A program made the position numbers and the translations under genes. The notes beneath the pieces are model-generated. The model was not told the DNA's origin. It did no database searches and worked only from the letters and a program-made list of their open reading frames with translations. Positions 32,606 through 43,518 of a stretch of 64,000 bases of DNA are shown here, one piece after another (within the stretch, counting starts at the first letter, position 1; every line of letters starts with the position of its first letter). Source of the DNA: Pleomorphomonas sp. (GTDB lineage: Bacteria > Pseudomonadota > Alphaproteobacteria > Rhizobiales > Pleomorphomonadaceae); assembly GCA_030603685.1 (NCBI GenBank), contig JAUVXG010000004.1:1-64000 (forward strand), in the 5' to 3' direction.

Positions 32606-34852
32606 ATGGTGGATCTCGGGTTGCGTGAGGGGCTAACGGACGGCGCGGTCCGGGCGATCACCGAGGGAACTCATGGCGATCCCTTCGCGCTTCTGGGCCC
32701 GCATCGCGTATCCGGTGCGCGCACCGTCATCCGGACCTTCAAACCGAATGCCCGCGCCATTGGTCTGATCTCGTCCGACGGACGCAAGCTTGCCGACTTC
32801 CAGCACGTGGAGGGCGGCCTGTGGGTTGCCTTCGCACAGGGCGATCCCGGCCTCTATCGCCTTCGGGTGGAATGGCCGCAAGGCAGCTACGAGGCGGAGG
32901 ATCCCTATTCCTTCGGGCCGCTTCTCGGCGAGATGGACGTTTATCTGCTCGCCGAGGGGCAGCACCGGCAACTGACCGATGCGCTTGGCGCCGTTGTGAC
33001 CGAGGTGGGCGGCGTACCGGGCGTGCGCTTCGCCGTCTGGGCGCCCAATGCCCGGCGTGTTTCGGTGGTCGGCAACTTCAACTCCTGGGATGGTCGCCGC
33101 CACCCGATGCGGCTCCGCCGCGAGTGTGGCGTCTGGGAGCTGTTCGTTCCCCGCCTTCCGATCGGCGAGGCCTACAAGTACGAGATCATCGGCGCTGGTG
33201 GCGAACTGCTGCCCGACAAGGCGGACCCGGTCGCTCGCCAGTACGAGCTGGCGCCGGCCACCGCCTCCATCGTCGCCGATCCCAAGCCGTTCGAGTGGCA
33301 TGACGCCACCTTCATGCGCAATCGTGCTGCGTTTCAATCGAGAACCGCACCGTTTTCGGTCTACGAGGTGCATCCCGGTTCCTGGCAGCGGCCGGACGGC
33401 AAGCCCGTCACCTGGCGCTTCCTGGCCGAGCATCTCGTCGCCTACGTCAAGCACATGGGCTTCACCCATATTGAGCTATTGCCGATCATGGAGCACCCGT
33501 TCGGCGGCTCCTGGGGCTACCAGCCACTCGGCCTGTTCGCGCCGACCGCCCGCTACGGCTCTCCCGCCGACTTCGCCCGCTTCGTCGACGCCTGCCACGA
33601 GGCGGGCATCGGCGTCATCCTCGACTGGGTGCCGGCGCATTTCCCGACCGACGCCCACGGCCTCGCCCGCTTCGACGGCACGCCGCTCTACGAGCACCAG
33701 GACCCGCGCGAAGGCTTCCATCAGGACTGGAACACGCTGATCTACAACTTCGGCCGCACCGAAGTGATCGGCTTCCTGGTGGCGTCGGCGCTCGAATGGC
33801 TGAAGCGCTTTCACATCGACGGCCTCCGGGTGGACGCCGTGGCGTCCATGCTCTACCGCGATTACTCGCGCCAGCCGGGCGAGTGGATCCCCAACAAGTA
33901 CGGCGGCCGTGAAAACCTGGAAGCGGTGTCCTTTATCAAGCATCTCAACGGGGTCATTGCCCACGAAGTGCCGGATGCGTTGATGATCGCGGAGGAGTCC
34001 ACCGCGTGGCCGGGCGTTACCAACGCGCTCGCCGATGGCGGACTTGGCTTTTCCTACAAGTGGAACATGGGCTGGATGCATGACTCGCTCGACTATTTCT
34101 CGCTCGAGCCCGTTCATCGCAAGTACCACCACAATCAGCTGACCTTCGCACTGATGTACGCCTACTCGGAGCGTTTCGTGCTGCCGCTCAGCCACGACGA
34201 GGTGGTTCACGGCAAGCGCTCGATCTTCGGCCGCATGCCCGGCGACGAGTGGCAGCGCTTTGCCAACATCCGTGCCTACTACGCCTTCATGTGGACCCAC
34301 CCCGGCAAGAAGCTGTCCTTCATGGGCAACGAAATCGCCCAGGGGCGCGAGTGGAACCACGACGGCACGATCGACCTGTGGCTGGAGAGCCGGGCGAGCA
34401 ATCTCGGCGTCCAGCGCCTGATGCGCGACCTCAACACGCTCTACAGGGCCGAACCGGCACTGCACGCCCGCGATTTCGAGCCCGAGGGCTTCCAGTGGGT
34501 GGTGGTGGACGACAACGAGCAGTCGACGCTGGCCTACATGCGTTGGGGGTTCGAGAAGGACGCTCCCTGCCTCATCGTCGGCAACTTCACGCCCGTTCCG
34601 CGGTCGGGCTATCGGCTTGGAGTGCCGCGCGCCGGCCTCTGGCGCGAGGTGTTCAACTCAGATGCCGAGATCTACGGCGGCTCCAACATGGGCAACAAGG
34701 GGCGCCTCACGGCCAATGAGGTCCCGAGCCACGGCATGGACTACTCCTTAGACCTGACGTTGCCGCCGTTGGCCGTCGTCATCCTGCGCTGGGACGGCGA
34801 GGCGCCGGCAGCCGACGAGAAGCCGGCGAAGAAAGCCAGGGCAAAGAGCTGA
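32606..34852 (+). CDS. glgB: 1,4-alpha-glucan branching enzyme
   Basis: A 748-residue GH13 enzyme that adds alpha-1,6 branches to glycogen. An N1 domain ([14 protein letters not shown]) and CBM48 domain ([21 protein letters not shown]) precede the barrel. The catalytic Asp is in [15 protein letters not shown], the Glu in [12 protein letters not shown] and the transition-state Asp in [12 protein letters not shown]. The C-terminal domain ends with an Ala/Lys-rich tail. GGGAGGTGGGTCG before the ATG supports the start. Other glg genes are not in the window, so glycogen synthesis genes must lie elsewhere or start just after a gap; here dapE converges downstream. Confidence 0.96.
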   Translation: MVDLGLREGLTDGAVRAITEGTHGDPFALLGPHRVSGARTVIRTFKPNARAIGLISSDGRKLADFQHVEGGLWVAFAQGDPGLYRLRVEWPQGSYEAEDPYSFGPLLGEMDVYLLAEGQHRQLTDALGAVVTEVGGVPGVRFAVWAPNARRVSVVGNFNSWDGRRHPMRLRRECGVWELFVPRLPIGEAYKYEIIGAGGELLPDKADPVARQYELAPATASIVADPKPFEWHDATFMRNRAAFQSRTAPFSVYEVHPGSWQRPDGKPVTWRFLAEHLVAYVKHMGFTHIELLPIMEHPFGGSWGYQPLGLFAPTARYGSPADFARFVDACHEAGIGVILDWVPAHFPTDAHGLARFDGTPLYEHQDPREGFHQDWNTLIYNFGRTEVIGFLVASALEWLKRFHIDGLRVDAVASMLYRDYSRQPGEWIPNKYGGRENLEAVSFIKHLNGVIAHEVPDALMIAEESTAWPGVTNALADGGLGFSYKWNMGWMHDSLDYFSLEPVHRKYHHNQLTFALMYAYSERFVLPLSHDEVVHGKRSIFGRMPGDEWQRFANIRAYYAFMWTHPGKKLSFMGNEIAQGREWNHDGTIDLWLESRASNLGVQRLMRDLNTLYRAEPALHARDFEPEGFQWVVVDDNEQSTLAYMRWGFEKDAPCLIVGNFTPVPRSGYRLGVPRAGLWREVFNSDAEIYGGSNMGNKGRLTANEVPSHGMDYSLDLTLPPLAVVILRWDGEAPAADEKPAKKARAKS

Positions 34853-34884
34853 GAGTGTCGTCGAAGGGAGGCCGAACGGCCTCC

Positions 34885-36072
34885 CTATGCCGCGAAGTAC
34901 CGGTCGAGGAAGGTCCGGTAGATCGCCTTCAGGCGACGGAGATCGTCGAGGGCCACGTTCTCGTCAATCTTGTGCATGGTCTGGCCGACGAGGCCGAACT
35001 CGACCACCGGGCAATAATTCTTGATGAAGCGCGCATCCGACGTGCCGCCGGTGGTCGAAAGCTCCGGTCGGCGGCCGGTGACTGCCTCGACCGCGTCAGA
35101 AAGGCCACCGATCAACGTGGCGTCGTGGGTCAGGAAGGAAACGGCATTGGTGGGCTCGAACGTCAGTTCGTAATCGAGCGGCGTAGACCGCCCCGTCCGT
35201 AAAGGCGCCGTCTCGACGGCGCGCCGAACCCGCGCTGCGATCTCCTCGTGCAGCGCCTCCACCGTCCAGATGTCGTTGAACCGGATGTTGAAGGCGATCT
35301 CCACCTCGGCCGGCACGACGTTGGTGGCGCGATTGCCGGTCTCGACAGAGGTGACCTCAAGATTGGACGGCTGGAAGCGCTCGTTGCCGGCGTCGAACGG
35401 CGGGTTCATCAGGGCGGCGATGACAGCCGGCGCGACACGGAGCGGATTGTCGGCAAGGTGCGGATAGGCGACGTGGCCCTGCACGCCCCTGAGCTTGGCG
35501 AAACCGGACAGCGAACCGCGACGGCCGACCTTCACCATGTCGCCAAGGGCGGCGGGATTGGTCGGCTCGCCGACGATGGCATGGCTGAAGCGCTCGCCGC
35601 GCCTTGACGCCCAATCGAGAAGCTTCACGGTGCCGTTGATCGACGGCCCCTCTTCGTCGCCGGTGATCAGGAAGGAAATGCGGCCGCCGAAGTCGCGGCC
35701 ATTCTCTTCGACGAAATCGAGAACGGCGGCGGCGAAGGCGGCAATACCGCCCTTCATGTCGACAGCGCCACGGCCATAGAGCCTGCCGCCGTCAATGTCG
35801 CCGGCAAACGGGCCATGGCTCCAGAGCTCCAGCTTGCCGGTCGGCACAACGTCGGTATGACCGGCAAAGGTCAGGTGGCGATTGCCCGCGCCAATGCCGG
35901 CGAACAGGTTCTCGATATCCGGCGTGCCCTCGTCGGAGAAGACGGGACGGTCCACCGTGAAACCGGCCGGCGCCAGCAGCCCCTCGAGGAAGGCGAGCGC
36001 CCCACCCTCGGCGGGTGTCACCGACGGGCACATCAGAAGATCGCGAGCAATGGCAACGGGATCGTGGGGCAT
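34885..36072 (-). CDS. dapE: succinyl-diaminopimelate desuccinylase
   Basis: A 395-residue M20 metallohydrolase of lysine and peptidoglycan diaminopimelate synthesis. Zinc ligands and catalytic residues lie in TFAGHTDVVPTG, GRGAVDMKGGIAAF and ITGDEEGPSINGT; STTGGTSDARFI and the last His region FGLVGQTMHKIDE complete the site. GAGGAGAGGAC before the ATG at 36072 fixes the start (the ORF track begins 19 residues earlier). It follows dapD after 72 bases containing a stem-loop, so dapD and dapE form an operon for consecutive or near-consecutive steps. Confidence 0.95.
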   Translation of the reverse strand: MPHDPVAIARDLLMCPSVTPAEGGALAFLEGLLAPAGFTVDRPVFSDEGTPDIENLFAGIGAGNRHLTFAGHTDVVPTGKLELWSHGPFAGDIDGGRLYGRGAVDMKGGIAAFAAAVLDFVEENGRDFGGRISFLITGDEEGPSINGTVKLLDWASRRGERFSHAIVGEPTNPAALGDMVKVGRRGSLSGFAKLRGVQGHVAYPHLADNPLRVAPAVIAALMNPPFDAGNERFQPSNLEVTSVETGNRATNVVPAEVEIAFNIRFNDIWTVEALHEEIAARVRRAVETAPLRTGRSTPLDYELTFEPTNAVSFLTHDATLIGGLSDAVEAVTGRRPELSTTGGTSDARFIKNYCPVVEFGLVGQTMHKIDENVALDDLRRLKAIYRTFLDRYFAA

Positions 36073-36092
36073 GTCCTCTCCTCGAAACGCAA

Positions 36093-36118
36093 ACGGCCGG
36101 CAGTCTCCCGCCGGCCGT
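36093..36118 (-). terminator. stem-loop between dapD and dapE
   Basis: A perfect 9-bp stem ACGGCCGGC/GCCGGCCGT with an 8-base loop, followed on the minus strand by TTTGCG. Probably partial attenuation or message stabilisation rather than full termination. Confidence 0.45.
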
Positions 36119-36144
36119 CCGAATAGCACGAAACCAGTTGGCGG

Positions 36145-37008
36145 TCAGTCGCGAAGAAGCTCGTTGATCGACGTCTTGGAGCGGGTCTTGGCGTCGACCT
36201 TTTTGACGATGACGGCGCAATAGGTCGACGGGCCCCAGTTCTGGCCGGGCATCGGCTTGCCGGGGATCGAGCCGGAGACCACCACCGAATAGGGCGGCAC
36301 CTTACCCATGTGGACCTCGCCGGTGGCGCGGTCGATGATCTTGGTCGACTTGCCGATGAACACGCCCATGGAGATCACCGAACCTTCGCCGACGACGACG
36401 CCTTCGACCACCTCGGAACGGGCACCGATGAAGCAGTCGTCCTCGATGATGGTCGGGCCGGCCTGCATCGGCTCCAACACGCCGCCGATACCGACGCCGC
36501 CGGACAGGTGGACGTTCTTGCCGATCTGGGCGCAGGAGCCGACGGTGACCCAGGTGTCGACCATGGTCGCCGTATCGACATAGGCGCCGAGGTTGACGAA
36601 GGACGGCATCAGGACGGCGCCCGGCGCGATGTAGGCGGAGCGGCGGACGATGGCGCCCGGCACGGCCCGGAAGCCGGCGGCCTCGTAGGCGGCGGCATCC
36701 ATGCCTTCAAACTTCGAGGGTACCTTGTCCCACCAGGCAGCGCCGCCGGGTGCGCCTGAGATCAGCGCTGTCGGCGTCAGGCGGAACGACAGCAGCACCG
36801 CCTTCTTGAGCCACTGGTTGACCACCCATTCGCCGTCGATCTTCTCGGCAACGCGTGCCTTGCCGCCATCAAGCAGATCCAGCGCCGCTTCGACGGCGTC
36901 CCGCACCTTGCCTTTGGTCTCCTGCGTGACGGAGGCGCGATCCTCCCAGGCGGCATCAAGGGTGGCGACGAGGTCGGCATAGGCGGCCGTGGCGGCAGTC
37001 TCGGTCAT
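36145..37008 (-). CDS. dapD: 2,3,4,5-tetrahydropyridine-2,6-dicarboxylate N-succinyltransferase
   Basis: A 287-residue trimeric acyltransferase with a left-handed beta helix, adding succinate from succinyl-CoA in diaminopimelate synthesis. The hexapeptide repeats are clear from [20 protein letters not shown] to [20 protein letters not shown], with the loop [16 protein letters not shown]. The start at 37008 has GGAGATCACA before it; upstream in-frame Met codons (37029, 37083) are weaker. The order dapD-dapE matches many rhizobia. The 311-base region upstream shows no clear promoter to me. Confidence 0.95.
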   Translation of the reverse strand: MTETAATAAYADLVATLDAAWEDRASVTQETKGKVRDAVEAALDLLDGGKARVAEKIDGEWVVNQWLKKAVLLSFRLTPTALISGAPGGAAWWDKVPSKFEGMDAAAYEAAGFRAVPGAIVRRSAYIAPGAVLMPSFVNLGAYVDTATMVDTWVTVGSCAQIGKNVHLSGGVGIGGVLEPMQAGPTIIEDDCFIGARSEVVEGVVVGEGSVISMGVFIGKSTKIIDRATGEVHMGKVPPYSVVVSGSIPGKPMPGQNWGPSTYCAVIVKKVDAKTRSKTSINELLRD

Positions 37009-37319
37009 TGTGATCTCCGAATGGGCCATGCTGGATTGGCATCGGCTTCGTGCTTTAGGGGTTTTGGCCTGATCACGCAACAAAAGCGGCGATCGTCGGC
37101 GAAAGCCGTCTCACGCAGACCGGCAACCGGCTCGGAGGCGACCCAGTTTGCCAGCGGTTGGCCGAAGTGAAGGAAACCTCCCCCACTTCAAAGCCTTATC
37201 GATGTCACCGAAGAACCGCCAGAGGACCGACGATGGCCTCGGCTTCCGAAGGGGCGATCCCCCGACCAAACGCCAGAGGTCACATAAGTATTATACCGTG
37301 CCCGGCTGATACGCCGAGG
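37009..37319. other. intergenic gap between dapD and the DEAD-box gene
   Basis: About 310 bases without a convincing gene. The only structure I see is CCGGCTGA (37302-37309) pairing with TCAGCCGG (37320-37327), an 8-bp stem that includes the helicase stop codon and probably forms the 3' end of that message. No T-run follows. Confidence 0.4.
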
Positions 37320-39128
37320 TCAGCCGGCCTTTCGGACTTTCTTCTTGCCCTTGAAGGGCGCCTTGCCGTCACGCGCCTCTTTGTATGGCGGCTTGGCATC
37401 GCGCGGCGCGTCCCTGTAGGAAGGCTTGCCGTCACGCGGAGCCTTCGCCTTTCCCTTCGGACGGTCATCCTCGCGCCGTGGCTTGTCCTTGCGGGGAGCG
37501 GCAGGCGATGCCGCCGGCGGGCCGTCGGCGCGGCTGATGCGAACGTTCTCATCGTTGCCAGCCGCCGCCAACCGTTCCATGGCGGCAATACCGCCGGGCG
37601 CTACCTCGGCGAAGGTCTCACCATCAGCGAGGCGGATCGCCCCGAAATCGCGTCCCTTGAGACCGGATTGGCGACACAAGAAGGCTAGAACGCGCTTCAC
37701 CTCGGCGCCATCGCGACGACCGACCGACAGGCGGAACCAGGCAGATCCCGAGAAATCCACCTTTTCTCGCACCATCGGGCGCTCCGGCGTACCGACGCTG
37801 CGCGGCTTCCGGTCCACCGGATCGGTGATTTCCTCTGGCGCCGGCAGTCGCGTACGCGCAAGGCGGATGAAGGCGGCGGCCAGCTCTTCCGCCGTACGCC
37901 CTTCGGCGAGCCGGTACGCGAAGGCGCGTTCGTCCTCGCTGATTTCCTCGGCGAGCACGGGATCGGCGAGCAGGCGTTCCTCATCGAGCTTGTGGATGGT
38001 ATCGGCCGACGGCGCCGCTTCCGAGAAGAGCTCGATTCCCGCCCCGGCGAGCAAGCTCTCCGCCCGGCGACGACGGTTCGACGGCACGAGTAGTACCGAA
38101 ACGCCCTTGCGACCGGCACGACCGGTGCGGCCGGAGCGATGCAGCAACACCTCGCTGTCATGCGGCAAGTCGGCATGGATGACGAGGCCGAGATCGGGAA
38201 CGTCAAGGCCACGCGCCGCCACGTCGGTAGCGACACAGACCCGGGCGCGTCCGTCGCGTAATGCCGACAGCGCCTCGTTGCGCTCTCCCTGCCCCATCTC
38301 GCCCGAAAGAGCCACCACCGAGAAGCCACGTTCGAGCAGCGCACCGGTGAGCCGCTTCACGCCCTCGCGCGTGCCGCAGAAGACGATGGAAGTTGCCGCG
38401 TCATGGAAGCGGAGGAGATTGACCACCGCCTTCTCGATCTCGTGGGGAAACACGCGAACGGCATGATAGTCGATGTCGGCGTGAACCTCGCCATCCTCGG
38501 CCACGTCGACGCGTGTCGCGTCCTTGCGCATGAAGTCGCGGGCAAGCCTGACGATATCGGCCGGCAACGTCGCGGAGAACAGCAGCGTCTGGCGCTCGAC
38601 CGGCGCTGAGCCCAACAGCTTCTCCAGATCCTCGCGGAAGCCGAGGTCGAGCATCTCGTCGGCTTCGTCGAGCACGACGGCCACCACATCGGTCAGGTCG
38701 AGATTGCGACGGTCGAGATGGTCGCAAAGGCGGCCGGGCGTACCGACGACGATGTGGGCACCTTGCGCGAGCTGCCGCTGTTCGCGGCGAGGGTCCATCC
38801 CGCCGACGCAGGAAACGATGCGCGCTCCGGTCTCGCCATAGAGCCAGGCGAGTTCGCGCGCCACCTGAAGCGCGAGTTCGCGAGTGGGGGCGACGACAAG
38901 CGCGAGCGGCTTCCCGGCTGGTGCGAACACCTCGGCTGGTCCAAGGAGGCGCTCGGCCAGCGCCATGCCGAAAGCAACCGTCTTGCCGGAACCGGTGCGA
39001 GCGGACACCAGCATGTCGGCGCCGGCGAGCTCGGGCGCTGCGACGGCCGTTTGAACGGCAGTGGGATCGGCATAGCCACGGGCGGCGAGCGCCCGCGCCA
39101 ATGCGGGATGGGCTTGGGAAAAGGACAT
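37320..39128 (-). CDS. DEAD-box RNA helicase with DbpA-like RNA-binding domain
   Basis: A 602-residue helicase. Motifs in order: ARTGSGKT (I), PTRELALQVA (Ia), TPGRL (Ib), VLDEADEMLD (II), LFSATLP (III), ATDVAARGLDVPD (V) and HRSGRTGRAGRKG (VI). Residues about 455-530 (WFRLSVGRRDGAEVKRVLAF to FAEVAPGGIAAMERL) match the DbpA/CsdA RNA-binding domain. The last 60 residues are a basic, repetitive Lys/Arg/Gly/Pro tail (RDGKPSYRDAPRDAKPPYKE), likely to hold RNA loosely. The likely role is ribosome assembly or cold adaptation. The start has AGGAAGC before it. It lies 115 bases downstream of the HAD gene on the same strand. Confidence 0.92.
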   Translation of the reverse strand: MSFSQAHPALARALAARGYADPTAVQTAVAAPELAGADMLVSARTGSGKTVAFGMALAERLLGPAEVFAPAGKPLALVVAPTRELALQVARELAWLYGETGARIVSCVGGMDPRREQRQLAQGAHIVVGTPGRLCDHLDRRNLDLTDVVAVVLDEADEMLDLGFREDLEKLLGSAPVERQTLLFSATLPADIVRLARDFMRKDATRVDVAEDGEVHADIDYHAVRVFPHEIEKAVVNLLRFHDAATSIVFCGTREGVKRLTGALLERGFSVVALSGEMGQGERNEALSALRDGRARVCVATDVAARGLDVPDLGLVIHADLPHDSEVLLHRSGRTGRAGRKGVSVLLVPSNRRRRAESLLAGAGIELFSEAAPSADTIHKLDEERLLADPVLAEEISEDERAFAYRLAEGRTAEELAAAFIRLARTRLPAPEEITDPVDRKPRSVGTPERPMVREKVDFSGSAWFRLSVGRRDGAEVKRVLAFLCRQSGLKGRDFGAIRLADGETFAEVAPGGIAAMERLAAAGNDENVRISRADGPPAASPAAPRKDKPRREDDRPKGKAKAPRDGKPSYRDAPRDAKPPYKEARDGKAPFKGKKKVRKAG

Positions 39129-39243
39129 GAGCTTCCTGGGAGGAGCGCGCGAACATCGGCGAGGGCCGGCGCAGCGCGGAAAAACAAGGCCTCCTCATAC
39201 AGCCGTTGCCCGTGCTCCGCCACCCCCGGCGGTGCATGGCTCA

Positions 39244-39939
39244 TCAGCTGGAATGCGCGTCGGCGATACGGACAAGGAAACCGGGAAGGTCGTCTATCAC
39301 GAAATCGACGTCCAGTGAGGCCGGCTGGGGCGCCTGACGCCCGGTCACCAGCACCGTGCGCATGCCGAGCGCTCGCGGTACAACGAGGTTGCGTGGCGCG
39401 TCCTCGAACATGGCGGCGGCAGCCGGCTCAATGGCAAAGCGGTCGAGAAAGGCGGCATAGGTCGCGGCTGCCGGCTTTGGCAGATAGTCGGCGTCGGCAA
39501 TATCGAACACACCGTCAAATCGGTCGGCGATGGCGAGGCAGTCAAGCGTCTTGCCGACGTGAGCGTGGGTGCCCGAAGTCAGGATGAACTTGCGACCCGG
39601 CAGTCGGGACAGCGCCTCGGCTAGCGCCGCATCCGGTGCGAGCGCCGAGCGATCGACAGCATGGACATCGGCGAGGAACTCCACGGGGTCGACGCCGTGT
39701 TCCTCCATCAACCCGCGCAACGTCGTGCCGTAACGGGCCGCATAGCTCCTCTGGAGCGCGACCGCGTCCTCTCCGGCAGTACCGGTCACCCGTGCCGCAT
39801 AGGCACGGATGCGGTTCATCACGGCGGTGAACACACCGCTTTCCGGCGGATAGAGCGTGTCGTCAAGATCGAAGATCCAGTCCCGAACGCCGGCAAACGC
39901 CGAGAGCTCGTCGACAGCGGGCAGTTTGCCGGCGGGCAT
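39244..39939 (-). CDS. HAD-superfamily pyrimidine 5'-nucleotidase-like protein
   Basis: A 231-residue subfamily IA HAD phosphatase. Motif I is DWIFDLDDTLYP (nucleophile and acid Asp), motif II FILTSGTHAH, with a Lys in YLPKPAAATY and motif III FEDAPRNLVV. The closest named type is the SDT1/PHM8-like pyrimidine nucleotidase that precedes or follows argB in many Alphaproteobacteria. The gene starts within the argB stop (TGATG, one base shared), so the two are coupled and part of the block running from rpmH. The exact nucleotide is not known. Confidence 0.88.
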   Translation of the reverse strand: MPAGKLPAVDELSAFAGVRDWIFDLDDTLYPPESGVFTAVMNRIRAYAARVTGTAGEDAVALQRSYAARYGTTLRGLMEEHGVDPVEFLADVHAVDRSALAPDAALAEALSRLPGRKFILTSGTHAHVGKTLDCLAIADRFDGVFDIADADYLPKPAAATYAAFLDRFAIEPAAAAMFEDAPRNLVVPRALGMRTVLVTGRQAPQPASLDVDFVIDDLPGFLVRIADAHSS

Positions 39940-40844
39940 CAGCGGCGGATTATCGTGCCGGCGCCGGTCTCGGTGAAGATCTCCAGAAGAACGGCGTGCG
40001 CCGTCTTGCCGTTGACGATCACCGCCGCGTCCACGCCCCGCTTCAGCGCGTCGAAGCAGGTCTCCACCTTGGGGATCATGCCGCCGGAAATGGTGCCATC
40101 GGCGATCAGCGCCTGCGCCTCGGCACGGGTGAGCTGCTTGAGAAGCTGCCCTTCGCGGTTGAGCACGCCCGGCACGTCGGTCAAGAACAGGAGGCGCGCG
40201 GCGTGCAGGGCGCCGGCGATGGCGCCCGCGAAGGTGTCGGCGTTGACGTTGTAGGTCTCGCCATCGACACCCGGAGCGACAGGGGCCACCACGGGGATGA
40301 GGTCTTCCTTGGCCACCATGTCGAGCACGGCCGGGTTGACCACCTTGGGCTCACCCACGAAGCCCAGGTCGATGACCTTTTCGATCTCGCTGTCGGGATC
40401 GCGCATGGTGCGCGTCGCCTTTTCCACCGTGACGAGATTGCCGTCCTTGCCACAGAGACCGATGGCCCTGCCGCCCTCGGCATTGAGGGCCGAAACGATC
40501 TGCTTGTTGATGGAGCCGGCCAGCACCATCTCGACGATTTCCATGGTGGCGCGGTCGGTGACGCGCAGGCCGTTCTTGAACTCGCTCTTGATGCCGAGCT
40601 TGTCGAGCATCGAGCCGATCTGCGGGCCGCCGCCATGGACGACGATAGGCTTCATGCCCGACTGCTTCAGAAGCACCACGTCGCGGGCGAAGGCGCGCGC
40701 CAGGTCGGGATCGCCCATGGCATGACCGCCGTATTTGACCACGATGGTCTTGTCGTCATAGCGCTGCATGTAGGGCAGCGCTTCCGAGATGATGCGAGCG
40801 CGCGACAGCATCTCTTCGGTGGACTCGGGCGTGGATGGGGTCAT
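39939..40844 (-). CDS. argB: acetylglutamate kinase
   Basis: A 301-residue amino-acid kinase catalysing the second step of arginine synthesis. The phosphate loop is [12 protein letters not shown], the substrate loop [14 protein letters not shown], and the C-terminal part has [20 protein letters not shown] and [11 protein letters not shown]. The N-terminal helix of about 25 residues before the core is typical of the arginine-inhibited hexameric form. It overlaps the HAD gene by one base and is 106 bases downstream of engB. Confidence 0.96.
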   Translation of the reverse strand: MTPSTPESTEEMLSRARIISEALPYMQRYDDKTIVVKYGGHAMGDPDLARAFARDVVLLKQSGMKPIVVHGGGPQIGSMLDKLGIKSEFKNGLRVTDRATMEIVEMVLAGSINKQIVSALNAEGGRAIGLCGKDGNLVTVEKATRTMRDPDSEIEKVIDLGFVGEPKVVNPAVLDMVAKEDLIPVVAPVAPGVDGETYNVNADTFAGAIAGALHAARLLFLTDVPGVLNREGQLLKQLTRAEAQALIADGTISGGMIPKVETCFDALKRGVDAAVIVNGKTAHAVLLEIFTETGAGTIIRR

Positions 40845-40950
40845 GACGGCCTCGCGTCGGTTGGATCGGGTACGCCTATAGCCGATCGGGGGACGAGGCT
40901 CAACGGCCGAACAGCAGGCCGCGATGTCTGATGGCCATTGCCGCTAGCGC

Positions 40951-41601
40951 TCAGGCGCCTGCCAGCAACCTGGAAATCGCAGCCTTGAGATCGTCGATGC
41001 CGGCGCCCTTCTCGCTGGAGGTGGCCAACACCTCGGGGAAGGCCGCCGGACGCTTGCGGATCCGTTCGGCGGTGTCGGAGAGCACCTTGTCGATGCCGCC
41101 CGGCTTCAGCTTGTCGGCCTTCGTGAGCACGATCTGGTAGGAGACGGCTGCCTTATCGAGCAGCGTCAGCACGTCCTCGTCGTTCTTCTTGAGGCCGTGG
41201 CGGGCGTCGATCAGCACGTAGACGCGACGGAGGTTGGGGCGGCCGCGCAGATAGTCGCGGATCAAGGCGTTCCAGACGTCAACCTTTTCCTTCGGCGCCT
41301 CGGCGTAACCATACCCAGGCATGTCGACGAGCAACAGGCCGGCGTCGACCTCTGGCTTGAACAGGTTGAGTTCCTGCGTGCGGCCTGGTGTGTTGGAGGT
41401 CCGGGCGAGGCCCTGCTGGCCGGTCAGGGCGTTGATGAGGCTGGACTTGCCGACGTTGGAGCGTCCGGCGAAGGCGACCTCGATGGTGCCCGCGATCGGC
41501 GGCAGGTCGTTTGCCTGCGCCATGCCCCGGACGAAGGTCCAGGGGCGGGCGAACAGGAGGCGCGTCGCCTCGGGGTCGATCACAGTGCGGGCTTCTTCCA
41601 T
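40951..41601 (-). CDS. engB: ribosome biogenesis GTP-binding protein EngB (YihA/YsxC)
   Basis: A 216-residue GTPase needed for large-subunit assembly. G1 is [17 protein letters not shown]2 [12 protein letters not shown]3 [11 protein letters not shown]4 [11 protein letters not shown] and G5 TSSEKG. Length and spacing are normal. It lies between yidC and argB on the same strand, the standard order in rhizobia, about 110 bases after yidC. Confidence 0.96.
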   Translation of the reverse strand: MEEARTVIDPEATRLLFARPWTFVRGMAQANDLPPIAGTIEVAFAGRSNVGKSSLINALTGQQGLARTSNTPGRTQELNLFKPEVDAGLLLVDMPGYGYAEAPKEKVDVWNALIRDYLRGRPNLRRVYVLIDARHGLKKNDEDVLTLLDKAAVSYQIVLTKADKLKPGGIDKVLSDTAERIRKRPAAFPEVLATSSEKGAGIDDLKAAISRLLAGA

Positions 41602-41709
41602 TGCGGAAATCCTGGGCTGTCGGCGGCGATGGGCAACCTCGCCCTCATAACGGAAACGGACCGGCTTGTTGTAGCCGGTCCGCCGATCTTACAAGCTTTG
41701 GCAGCCGTT

Positions 41710-43518
41710 TCAGCCAGCCTTCGGCTTTTTGGCGAAGGTACTCTTCAGATTGTCGAACAGCTCGATCTTGACGCCGTGCTTCTTCATGATCAGCGACTGC
41801 TGCAGGATCGACAACAGGTTGTTCCACGACCAGTAGATGACGAGACCGGCCGGGAAGGACGCCATCATGAAGGTGAAGACGATCGGCATCCAGGTGAACA
41901 GCATGGCCTGCGTCGGATCGGGCGGCGCCGGATTGAGCTTCATCTGGACGAACATCGTGATGCCCATGATGATCGGCCAGATGCCGAGCATCAGCATGTG
42001 CGGCGGCGTCCAGGGGATCAGCCCGAACAGATTGAAGATCGTCGTCGGATCGGCTGCCGACAGGTCGTGGATCCAGCCGAAGAAGGGCGCGTGACGCATT
42101 TCGATGGTCACGTAGAGCACCTTGTAGAGCGAGAAGAACACCGGGATCTGCACAAGAATGGGCAGGCAGCCGGCCAGCGGGTTGATCTTCTCCCGCTTGT
42201 ACAGTTCCATGGTCTCCTGCTGCTGCTTGACCTTGTCGTCCGGATACTTGGCCTTGATGTCGGCCATGGCCGGCTGCAGCATCTTCATCTTGCTCATCGA
42301 CGCGTAGGACTTGTTGGCGAGCGGGAAGAAGATGGCCTTGACGATCAGGGTGACCAGCAGGATGGCGATACCGAAGTTGCCGACGAGGACATAGAGCCAG
42401 TCGATCAGCAGGAACATCGGCTTGGTGATCCAGTAGAACCAGCCCCAGTCGATCAGACGATCGAACTTGACGATGCCGAGCTCGCGCTCATAGGCGTCGA
42501 CGCGAGCCACCGTCTTGGCGCCGGCAAACAGTCGCGTCTCGGTCGCGGCGGTGCCACCGGCGGAAACGACCAGCGGATCGCGGAGATAGTTGGCCTGATA
42601 GGTATCGACGCTGCCGGCAAGAGCCCAGGAAAAGCGCGGCTGGAAGGCGGTGCCCCCCTCGGGGATCAGCGCAGTCGCCCAATACTTGTCGGTGATGCCG
42701 AGCCAGCCGGACGCAACCTTATCGGGCTTCACCCCGTCGCTGTCGTCCTTCAGGTCGCTATAGGTGGTCTCGGTCAGCCCTTCATCGCCGAACACGCCGA
42801 GCAGCCCCTCGTGCAGAACCCAGGTACCCGGTACCTGAGGCGTGCCATAGCGGGTGACGAGGCCGTAGGGGTAGACGGTGGCGGCGGTGCCCGACGTGTT
42901 GGCAACGCTGTCCTTCACCGTGAACATGGCGTGGGAGTCGACGGAAATCTCGCGCGTGAACACGAGGCCGGCGCCGTTATCCCAGGTCAGCGTGACCGGC
43001 GTCGACGGCGTCAGACGCGCGCCGTCAGGCGCGGTCCATACCGTATCGGCCTCCGGCAGCTTCACGCTGGTTCCGGCCGGAGCCTTGAATCCGAACTCGG
43101 CGTAATAGGCGTGATCGGTGCCAAAGGGATTGAGCAGCTTCACAAGCGGCGAGTCGGGCTCGATGGTTTCGCGATAAAGCTTCAGCGAGAGATCATCGAT
43201 GCGGGCACCGGCAAGGCTGATCGAGCCTACGAGTTCCGGCGTGGCGATCGCCACGCGCGGGCGTCTGGCGAGCGCCTCCTCGCGGGAGACGAAAGCTGCG
43301 GTGGTATTGAGACCGACCGTCGGCGCCGCGCCATCGGTCGCAGTGCCCTCGGCGTTGCCGTCGGCCTGAGCCGTGGTGGCCTGGCCGTCCTGCTGCTGAG
43401 CCGCCTGCTGGGCGATCTGCGCCTTCTCCATCTGCGGGCCGGCGACGAAATACTGCCAGCCGAGCAGCACGGCCAGCGATAGCGCAATGGCCAGGATCAT
43501 GTTGCGGTTTTCGGTCAT
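41710..43518 (-). CDS. yidC: membrane protein insertase YidC
   Basis: A 602-residue insertase. An N-terminal anchor (MTENRNMILAIALSLAVLLG) is followed by a Gln/Ala-rich linker and a large periplasmic beta domain (about 75-350), then the conserved five-helix core: GIAILLVTLIVKAIFFPLAN, with a cytoplasmic hairpin (MSKMKMLQPAMADIKAKYPD), ILVQIPVFFSLYKVLYVTIE, and FMMASFPAGLVIYWSWNNLL near the C-terminus. It inserts Sec-dependent and independent membrane proteins. Its start overlaps the rnpA stop (ATGA), so it is coupled to rnpA. Confidence 0.97.
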   Translation of the reverse strand: MTENRNMILAIALSLAVLLGWQYFVAGPQMEKAQIAQQAAQQQDGQATTAQADGNAEGTATDGAAPTVGLNTTAAFVSREEALARRPRVAIATPELVGSISLAGARIDDLSLKLYRETIEPDSPLVKLLNPFGTDHAYYAEFGFKAPAGTSVKLPEADTVWTAPDGARLTPSTPVTLTWDNGAGLVFTREISVDSHAMFTVKDSVANTSGTAATVYPYGLVTRYGTPQVPGTWVLHEGLLGVFGDEGLTETTYSDLKDDSDGVKPDKVASGWLGITDKYWATALIPEGGTAFQPRFSWALAGSVDTYQANYLRDPLVVSAGGTAATETRLFAGAKTVARVDAYERELGIVKFDRLIDWGWFYWITKPMFLLIDWLYVLVGNFGIAILLVTLIVKAIFFPLANKSYASMSKMKMLQPAMADIKAKYPDDKVKQQQETMELYKREKINPLAGCLPILVQIPVFFSLYKVLYVTIEMRHAPFFGWIHDLSAADPTTIFNLFGLIPWTPPHMLMLGIWPIIMGITMFVQMKLNPAPPDPTQAMLFTWMPIVFTFMMASFPAGLVIYWSWNNLLSILQQSLIMKKHGVKIELFDNLKSTFAKKPKAG